Shown: positions 56,540-64,000 of the stretch, piece after piece
Layout: each line of letters opens with the position of its first letter
How positions within the stretch are numbered: position 1 is the stretch's first letter
From: Nicotiana tabacum
Lineage: Eukaryota > Streptophyta > Magnoliopsida > Solanales > Solanaceae
Assembly: GCF_000715075.1 (NCBI RefSeq)
Contig: NC_134080.1
Location: 73,501,291-73,565,290, forward strand
Length of the DNA: 64,000 nt
Direction of reading: 5' to 3'
Made by a program: the position numbers and the translations under genes
The notes under the pieces: model-generated
The model's database searches: none
What the model saw: the letters and a program-made list of their open reading frames with translations, nothing else
What the model was told of the DNA's origin: nothing

Positions 56540-57854
56540 TGTAACGACTCGGCCAGTCGTTTTGAAAGTATTAGCCCCGATCCCTTGTTTACTACTTCCC
56601 CTGTATCATTTTCTGCTTATGTGACTTGCCGGGAAGTTTTGTTTGTGGTTTCAGATGTTTTGGGACATTTAGTCCCTAAAACGGAAGCTTAAGTTCTAGG
56701 ATTTTAACCGTAGTTGGAATTGTGTGAAGACGACTCTAGAATGGAGTTTTGTCGATTTCGTTAGCTCCGTTGGGTGATTTTGGACTTAGGAGCATGTTCG
56801 GATTGTGTTTTGGAGGTCTGTAGCTAAATTAGGCTTGCAATGGCGAAAGATGAATTTTTTGGAAGTTTGACAGGAAGTGGACTTTGTTATATCAGTTTGA
56901 GCTGTGTGTTTACTTTTGAGACTACGAGGCGGTACCTCAGGATTTCTCCCTGCATATTTACTTTTGAGACTACGAGACGGTACCTCGGGAGTTCTCCTTA
57001 CATATTTACTTTTGAGACTACGAGGCGGTGCCCCGGGAGTTCTCCCTGATATTTACTTTTGAGACTACGAGGTGGTACCTTAGGAGTTCTCCCCACACAT
57101 TCACTTTTAAGACTACCAGGCGGTACCTCGGGAGTTCTCCCTGCACATTTACTTTTGAGACTACGATGCGGTACCTCGGGAGATCTCATTACATATTTAA
57201 TTTGGGACTATGAGACAGTATCTTGGTAGATCCCCTGCTACTTATCCCTATGTGTTGTACTGCTATTTTGTTGTGTTTTCCTATTAGTTAAATTCCAGTC
57301 TCTTATTATATTGCTACATTCTCCTGCTTTATTTATTACATACCAGTGGGCTCGACCTGACCTCGTCACTACTCGACCGAGATTAGGCTTGGCACTTACT
57401 AGGTACCATTGTGGTGTACTCATGCTACTCTTCTGCACATGCTTTGTGTGCAGATCCAGGTGCTCATTATCAGCCACATCATTAGTGAGCAGTGACAGTT
57501 TGAAGACTTCAAGGTATATTTGCTGCGTTCGCAGACCTCGGAGTCCCCCTCTATTCTCTCCTATGTCAATTACCTTCTGTATTTGTTTTATTAGACTCTG
57601 GTGTATATAGATACTAGATTCCTCTTGTAGCTTGTGACTTATGATGTTTCGGGTTTTGGGAAGACTGTGTGTTTATAGAGTATTGGTTATTATACATGCC
57701 AAGAGGCATTGTTACCAGTTATTTAGTTATCCGTTGCAGTTAGTTGTTAAGATTTACTTTCATTTTTGTTCTTTCCGCAATTTGTTAGGCTTACCTAATC
57801 GTAGAGACTAGGTGCCGTCACAATGTTTTACGGAGGGAGTTTTGGGTCGTGACA
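56540..57854 (+). mobile_element. Tekay-type solo LTR inserted in gag
   Basis: 1,315 bp, TGTAACGACTCGG ... GGGTCGTGACA, with a perfect 5-bp duplication ccttg (56535-56539 and 57855-57859). Removing the LTR and one duplicate rejoins the gag frame at PPLTWDQF. Contains a 48-bp tandem repeat. No PBS or coding, hence a solo LTR. Confidence 0.95.
56913..57205 (+). repeat. 48-bp tandem repeat in solo LTR
   Basis: About six copies of a unit beginning 'tttgagactacgaggcggta' and containing 'cctcgggagttctccctgc'. Because 48 is divisible by three, frames stay open across it on both strands; these are not genes. Confidence 0.95.
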
Positions 57855-59278
57855 CCTTGACTTGGGATCAGTTTCCACATCTGTTCTTGGAGAAGTACAT
57901 ACCACCTTCTGAGAGAGAGGAGCTTCGGGGTCAGCGACTCCGTCAGGTCATATGTATATGACCGACTATGAGGTGAGATTCAATGACTTGTCTCGCCGTG
58001 TAGCTATTATACTCCCCATAAATGCAGCGAGAGTGTGGAGGTTCATTATAGGTCTGCACCCTGAGATTCAGGTTTTTATGGCCCGTAAGACAGAGATAGG
58101 GAATCTCTTTCATCAGGTTGTGGATATAGCTCAGAGGATCGAGCGTATTCACAACAGCAGTGGAGAGTTTGCGCTGAGGGGTAAACGGCCCCGGTAATGC
58201 GAACTATGGCCTGGGCTGCATGGGATGCAAATGTTATGTATTTATCGCAAATGCAACAGCAGCATCGCAAATGCGAAGAGAACAGGAATCCTCAGGGTTC
58301 GCAAAAGCGAACCCCTGTTCGTAAATGCGAGGAAAGCAGCCTTTGAAGGGGTTCGCAATTGTGAACCGTGGTCGCAATTGCGACATCTACGACCTGCAAA
58401 TTCATAACTTAGCCGAAAATCTTTCATTTTTAAACTCTTTCAAAACATAAACTCTCTTGGGCGATTTTCCAAAGAAAAGTTCTTCTCCAAATCGATTGTA
58501 AGTCATTTCTAACTCGTTTTATTCAATCTTTAATATCTTTTCACATGATTTCAACTCAAAATCAAGGTTTTTATGGGGGAAATTGGGTGTTTTGGATAGA
58601 ACCTAGGTTTTTCAATTTTGAGGATTTGGACCTCGATTTGAGGTCCGATTTCAAAATAAATTACATATTTGGGTTCGTGGGTGAATGGGTAATCGGATTT
58701 TGGTTCGAACCTCAGGTTTTGACCATGTGGGCTCAGGGTCAATTTTTGACTTTTTGAGGAAAACATTGAAAAAACTATTTTCATGCATTAGAATTGATTC
58801 ATTTAGCATTTATTGATATAATTAAGTAACTTGTGGCTAGATACAAGCGAATTGGTGGTGGAAACGAGAGGTAAAGCGGTAGCTGAGGCTTGAATTGTGT
58901 TCGTGGCATCGAGGTAAGTCTTTGGTCTAACCTTAGCTTGAGGGATTATGAGTTGTGTGTTATTTGCTATATGTTAATTGTGGAGTACAACGTATAGGCA
59001 TGGTAACGAGTATCTATACGTTGGTATCAAGCATGCTCGTAGGTCTAGTGTTATAATTGTTGTGACTCCGTTGAGATTTATGCACGCTTAATATGTTGAT
59101 TATCATTATTGGTTCCCTTTCCGGGATGTTATTGTTTATGATATTGTCTCCCTTGCCAGGATGTTATTGTTATGACATTGTCTCCCTTGCTGGGATTTTA
59201 TTGTTTACGATATTGTTTCCCTTTTCGGGATGTTGTTGTTATACTCTTGTTCCCTTGCCAGAATTCTTTTGTGATTGA

Positions 59279-59634
59279 TGTTGATTTGTAAGTGGGATCG
59301 GGTGGCACGCCACAACGGAAACATATGAAATAGGAGCGAGTTGCATGCCTGCAACAAGATATATGAAATGGGAGCGGGTTGCACACCTGCAACGAGATAT
59401 ATGAAATGGGAGCGGGTTGAACGCTTGCAACGAGATATATGAAATGAGAGGGGGTTGCACGCCTGCAACGAGATTAATAAAATGGGAGCGGGTTGCACGC
59501 CTGCAACGAGATTTATGAAATGGGAGCGGGTTGCACGCCTGCAACGAGATATATGAAATGGGAGCGGGTTGCACGCCTGCAACGAGATATGTGAAATGGG
59601 ATCGGGTTGCACGCCTGCAACAATAAAGAAATGA
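59279..59634 (+). repeat. 38-bp tandem repeat in LTR
   Basis: About nine copies of 'cgagatatatgaaatgggag' plus 'cgggttgcacgcctgcaa'. Since 38 is not a multiple of three, consecutive copies rotate through frames and several frames stay open on the minus strand; these are artefacts. Confidence 0.95.
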
Positions 59635-59648
59635 AAGTGAATACTGTG

Positions 59649-62577
59649 TGTGATGACCCAAAATGTCATCTTTAAATTAACTAATTATCTCGGTATTTAA
59701 AGACCTTGAAAAGCACTATCAATAATTCCTCGACTTGCGTGCGCAGTCCATATAATTTTTCGGAAGGTTTTTATATAAAAAATGAATTAAATTGTGAACT
59801 AAAGTTTTAAAACTCAACCGAGTTAACTTCGGTCAACATTTTGAGAAAACGAACCCGGATAAAAGTTTTGACCATTCCGATAGTTCCGTATCGTAATTTG
59901 GGACTTGTTCATATGCCCGAAATTGAATTCGGAGGTCCCTAGATCAAATTACCGCCATTTAACGGAATCTAGAAATCTAAGGCTAAAGATTTTTTAAGTT
60001 TGACCGGAGATTTGACTTTTGAGGAAAAGACCCCGGAATGGAATTTTGATGATTTCAATAGTTTCGTATGATGATTTTGGACTTACACACATGTTCGGAT
60101 TTGGATTTGGAAGTCTGTAGGATAATTCGGCGCATTTTGGCGAAAGCTGGAAAATAGAAGATTTTTCGAAAGTTTGACCGAGGGTTGACTTTTTGATATC
60201 GGGGTTAGAATCCAGTTCTGAAAATTTTCATAGCTTCATTATGTCATTTATGACTTGTATGCAAAATTTGAAATCATTCGGACTTGATTTGATAGGTTTT
60301 TCCATCGAATATAGAAGTTGGACGTTCTCAGATTCATTAGGCTTAAATTGGGGTGTGATACACGGTTTTAGCATTTTATGACGTGACTTGAGGTTTCAAC
60401 TAAGTTCGTATGATGTTTTAGGACTTGTTGGTGTATTTTTTTGAGGTCCCGAGGGCCTCGGGTGGATTTCGGAAGGTTAATGGATCAATTCGGACTTGTA
60501 TTTTATCTATTGAAATTTTCTGGGTAGTTTCTGCATTTTTTGCACGCATGAACAGTGACCGCACCTGCGTGAACAGTATCCATGTACAGTACCAGAAATT
60601 TTCTGGACAGATTTAATTCCAGCAGTCCGGGTTTTGGGTCATTTTTGACTTCAAAGCTCGAATTTTGGCAATTTTGAGCGAGAAATCACGGGAATTCTTG
60701 AGGTAAGTCCTTTGTGATCATTATTAGTCAATATTATTGAATTATCATTGAATATCCCAGCTAGATTACGTGTTTTTGAGGTTTAAATCGGGAATTTGGG
60801 CGTAAGGATTTGAAAATAAGATTTGATGATTTGGAGGCCGAATTATTGTCGGATTTTGGTAAAATTTGTATGGTTGGACTCATGGTTGGATGGGGGTTCG
60901 TATTTCGTGATTTTTGTCGGGTTCCGAGACGTGGGCCCCACGGGCGAATTTTTAGTGCAATTTCAGATTTTTAATGGAAAATGTAGAATTTCATGTGGAA
61001 TTAATTCCTATTTTTTTTATTGACTGAATCGAATTATTTTGGCTAGATTCGAGGCATTCAGAGGTCGATCTGAGAGGCAAAGGCATTTCAAAGTCGGATT
61101 TTTGCTCGGATTGAGGTAAGTAACAGTTATAAATCTGGTCTTGAGGGTATGAAACCTCGGACATTGTGTCGTATGACTATTTTGGAGGTGACAGACGTGT
61201 GGGCGTGCACTATAGGGATTGTGACTTGATCCGTCCCGCGAGACTGTGGAATTAATTGGCCTACTGTTTAAATATGTTCCCTCTGTTTTCATAGAAATTG
61301 ACTGTACTTCATGTTAAAAATCATGTATAGGCCTTATGTGATCACTGTTGAGACCTGCGAGGTCGTGTACTTACTGAATTAGCTGCTATTACTGTTTTGT
61401 ACTCAGTCATAGCTTTTCTTGCTTATTATGCCTTCGTCTCTTGTTGTTCATTGTTGATACATGACATTACCTCTCTTTGGGTTGTTTATATGATTTTTGA
61501 GAGCCCGAGAAACTGGAGAGATTGATGACTGAGTGAGGCCGAGGGCCTGATCTTTGAGGATATTTATGGGATCGGGCTGCACGTCGCAATATGTTGTTAC
61601 TGATTTATGACTGAGTGAGGCTGAGGGCATGATCTATGAGGATATTTATGGGATCGGGCTGCACACCGCAACATGTTGTTACTGATTTATGATTAAGTGA
61701 GGCCGAGGGCCTGAGTGATTTATGCCACGAGGTGGCTTGTTATAGCGCTTGGGATGAAAGAGCCCCTCCGGAGTCTGTACACACCACCAGTGAGCGCAGG
61801 TACCTAATGAGTGCGAGTGCTGAGTGCGAGCGCCGAGTGCTGAGCGACTGGGAGGAATAAGTGAATATGAGGAATGAGTGATTGTGAGGTTAGAGTGAAT
61901 GGGAGGACAGAGTGACTGTTATTCTGAGAAAATACATTTACTTTATTACTGTTGCATCGCAGATGTCATATCACTGTTTTGAAAATTATTGAAAGATATT
62001 ACTTAGTGCTCAGTCAAATTTGATATCTGGTTTATTGAGTACGTACTGATGTGACTTAAACTATTAAATTGAAAGTATGACTACTCTTATTTGAAAGTTA
62101 TTGAGATAACTGTATTTGCATAGCTCGTCACTACTTCTCCGTTCCTTATTTATTTCTGTTACTTACTGAGTTGGTGTACTCACGTTACCCCCTGTACCAC
62201 GTGTACAGATCTAGACACTTTTGGTCATGGCGGTTGCTGATTGAGGAGTCAGACTCAGGAGACTATTGAGGTAGCTGCATGGCGTTCGCTGACCTTGACT
62301 CTCCTTTCCTTTCATATTCTATTGTTCTATATTTTCAGACGGTGTTTTATCAGTCGGATGTTGTTATCATTTAGATGCTCATGCACTCAGTGACACCGGA
62401 TTTTGGGGGTGGATTGTTTAGTATTTTTGGAGTTATATTCTATTCTTAAAGATTTTATTTAATATTAACTGCTTCCGCCTTTATTTAAAAGTTCTACTGT
62501 GTTGAGATGTTGAGTTGAGGCTTGCCTTGTACCACAATAGGCGCCATCACGACATGTGAGATTTTGGGTCGTGACAC
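59649..62577 (+). mobile_element. Tekay-type solo LTR
   Basis: 2,929 bp, TGTGATGACCC ... TTTGGGTCGTGACA, flanked by ctgtg (59644-59648) and ctatg (62578-62582), a TSD with one change. It interrupts the E4-type LTR, whose two halves rejoin when it is removed. Related to, but a different subfamily from, the LTR at 40796-43355. No PBS or coding sequence. Confidence 0.88.
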
Positions 62578-63287
62578 TATGTTTGCTTTCCTCATTATTG
62601 TTGGCAACTAAATTATGGTTTCTTTACATTCCTCTTTAGTATTTTGTTGTTATCTGATGCTCCCCAAAGTATGTTTTACCCTCCCCATCTTTAACTGTGA
62701 ATATCTGCTTTTATTCCCCGTTGTATATGATTTAACTGCACAGATTTATTTGGTAGTCTGATCCTAGCCTCGTCACTACTTCGTCGAGGTTAGGCTAGGC
62801 ACTTACCAGCACATGGAGTTGGTTGTGCTGATACTACACTCTGCACTGTGTGCATATCCCAGTGCAGTAGCTTTTGGACCACAGTGACGGTGCTGTCTTC
62901 AGTCCATTCAGGCGACCCGAGGTAGTCCTGCAGACGTCCGCAGGCCTTGGCATCTCATTCTATCTTTCTATACTGTTTCTTCTATGTATTTTTGAAACAG
63001 TTTGTATTTATCTTTTGAACCTTTTTTTGTAGTACTCTTAGATAGACTGTGAAATTGTGACACCAGATCTGGGTAGCTTTTAGTTATGCAATTGTGTTGG
63101 TAATATTGAGATCGTTACATTTCTTTTCTTCCGCTTATTTAATTCAGTTGTTTATATGATGTTGTTCACTATTGTTAAAGGGTTAAAATATATGAAAAAG
63201 GTTAAGTAATTGGAATAATTGGCTTGCCTAACTTTCATTAGTAGGCACCATTACGACCCCCGAGGGTGGCAAATCCAGGTCGTGACA

Positions 63288-63628
63288 TAAAAAATACTTA
63301 AAATGGTAATTTTTCAAATTTGGTCGCAATTTTTGGAGTTTGGGATTTTAACGATCTCCGATTGATATGAAATTTGGTAGGTTTATCGGAAATAGTCCAG
63401 TGAACAATACCCACTTCTATGTAGTGAAACGTTAATTTTAGCTTTTTAAGACTATTTAAATGGGGTATTGAGTTTTTTTAAATTATGGAACTTAATCCTC
63501 GGAGAAAGTTCGTGGTTATGATAAAGTGGTGAAAGGAATTAACCCATATGGTCTCCTTTTTTTATTTATAGTAAGATAATAAATTTATGCATTGACATTA
63601 GGTCTTCCTCCATATCGGATAAATTTAT
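63288..63628. other. unassigned sequence
   Basis: About 340 bp, AT-rich, between two LTRs. No recognisable domain, repeat or terminal motif. Confidence 0.4.
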
Positions 63629-64000
63629 TGTGACAACCTGGCCGGTCGTCTTAAGAATTAATGCCCTGATCCCCTATTAACTACTTTCCCCAAGTTTATT
63701 TCTGCTAATGTGATTTGCTGGGATGTTCGATTTTGAGTTTCGGGGAGTTTTAGGACAGTTAGTCCCTAAATGAGAGCTTAAGTATTGGAAAAGTGACCGT
63801 AGTCGGAACAGTGTGGAGATGGCCTTGGAATGGAAATCCAATGTTTCTGTTAGCTCCGTTCAGTGATTTCGGAGTTAGGAGCGTGTTCGGATTGTGTTTT
63901 AGAGGTCCGTAGCTAATTTAGGCTTGAAATGCAGAAAGTTGAATTTTGGAAGTTTCCGGTTCGATAGTGAGATTTTGATCCGAGGGTCAGAATGGAATTT
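63629..64000 (+). mobile_element. start of a Tekay-type LTR, cut by the window end
   Basis: Begins TGTGACAACCTGGCCGG and follows 56540 onward in order: 'cggccagtcgtttt', 'gatccc', 'tagtccctaaa', 'ttagctccgtt', 'ggagcgtgttcggattgtgttt'. The rest lies outside the window. Confidence 0.85.

Larger units (their letters stand above)
55856..58197 (+). pseudogene. gag remnant of another Tekay-type element, split by a solo LTR
   Basis: Two coding pieces, 55856-56539 and 57855-58197, flank the solo LTR at 56540-57854. The first piece has an Arg/Gly-rich start (SSRGDSPPVARGRGRAS), an acidic end at IIED with TAA 56031, further stops, and RLRPPKFGGEG near 56345-56375. The second begins LTWDQFPHLFLEKYIPPSEREEL, the middle of the capsid domain, and continues with MTDYEVRFNDLSRRVAII and RVWRFIIGLHPEIQ. 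It ends GEFALRGKRPR at about 58195, where sequence switches to an LTR. The family differs clearly from E4 gag. Multiple stops and a frameshift; no zinc knuckle remains. Confidence 0.8.
58198..63287 (+). mobile_element. 5'-truncated E4-type LTR, split by a solo LTR
   Basis: Pieces 58198-59648 and 62578-63287 together follow the 3' two-thirds of the E4 LTR (46490-48682): the 'cgcaaatgcgaa' palindrome block (58230-58390), the 'cccttgccgggatgtt' repeats (59110-59270), the 'cctagcctcgtcactacttcg' box (62764) and the end 'ccaggtcgtgaca'. It directly follows a gag fragment at its left edge and has no PBS after its right edge. Confidence 0.85.

Noticed and set aside
56840..57213. Open frames with 16-residue repeats on both strands
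   Set aside because: A 48-bp tandem repeat keeps frames open by arithmetic; it sits in a solo LTR.
59279..59634. CRISPR-like regular array
   Set aside because: Units are contiguous with no unique spacers, and the context is a plant retrotransposon LTR.
59198..59669. Minus-strand open frames of 140-154 codons with repeated ISxQACNPLPF words
   Set aside because: 38-bp minisatellite read in rotating frames inside an LTR.

Overview
The window is plant nuclear repeat DNA. Solanaceae is likely and Nicotiana is plausible, judged from the style of the Ty3/Gypsy retrotransposon families; this is inference, because no host gene is present to anchor it. I found no convincing host protein gene, rRNA, tRNA or CRISPR. 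Almost every base belongs to nested, rearranged LTR retrotransposons of three kinds: Tat/Ogre-like (tRNA-Arg-type PBS), Tekay/Del-like chromoviruses (initiator-tRNA-Met PBS, LTRs ending GGTCGTGACA) and a non-autonomous Athila-like family (tRNA-Asp PBS).

Layout. (1) Bases 1-40795 are one old Athila-like element, E5. Its 5' LTR enters from outside the window and carries a Tat solo LTR, E1 (45-14607, TSD gttat). E1 is itself split by a minus-strand Tekay-like element, E3 (3062-13184). E5 continues with its PBS (15203), a short broken ORF, non-coding interior and 3' LTR (18144-19307 plus 40347-40737). That 3' LTR is interrupted by a 21-kb Tat/Ogre-like element, E2 (19308-40341, TSD agaat). E2 has 4.7-kb LTRs, an ORF1, gag, protease, a G-patch-like segment, RT, two RNase H domains and integrase, all broken by stops and frameshifts, followed by a repeat-rich 3' untranslated region. 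A second PBS follows the E5 3' LTR, so E5 was once a tandem LTR-internal-LTR-internal array. (2) 40796-43355 is a 5'-truncated Tekay-type LTR. (3) 43311-44567 is a sequence-identical inverted/direct triplication, followed by degenerate 176-bp repeats. (4) 45750-55062 is a Tekay-type element, E4 (LTR, PBS, gag, RT-RNase H, integrase). Its protease region is replaced by pieces of other elements and its C-terminal chromodomain region is lost at a junction with an antisense LTR fragment. (5) 55063-64000 is a mosaic: another Tekay gag split by a solo LTR (56540-57854, TSD ccttg), an LTR split by another solo LTR (59649-62577), and the start of one more LTR at 63629.

Nothing here looks able to move by itself. 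The most interesting signals are the identical inverted triplication with 2-3 bp microhomology at both junctions; the LTR-PBS-internal-LTR-PBS order of E5; the CAG-to-TAG bias of stop codons in E4, a likely footprint of CHG methylation; CpG-rich palindromic blocks in several LTR families, two of them just upstream of a TATA box; and a repeated CATGCCTATAGG motif in the Tat LTRs. I did not find a new non-transposon system.
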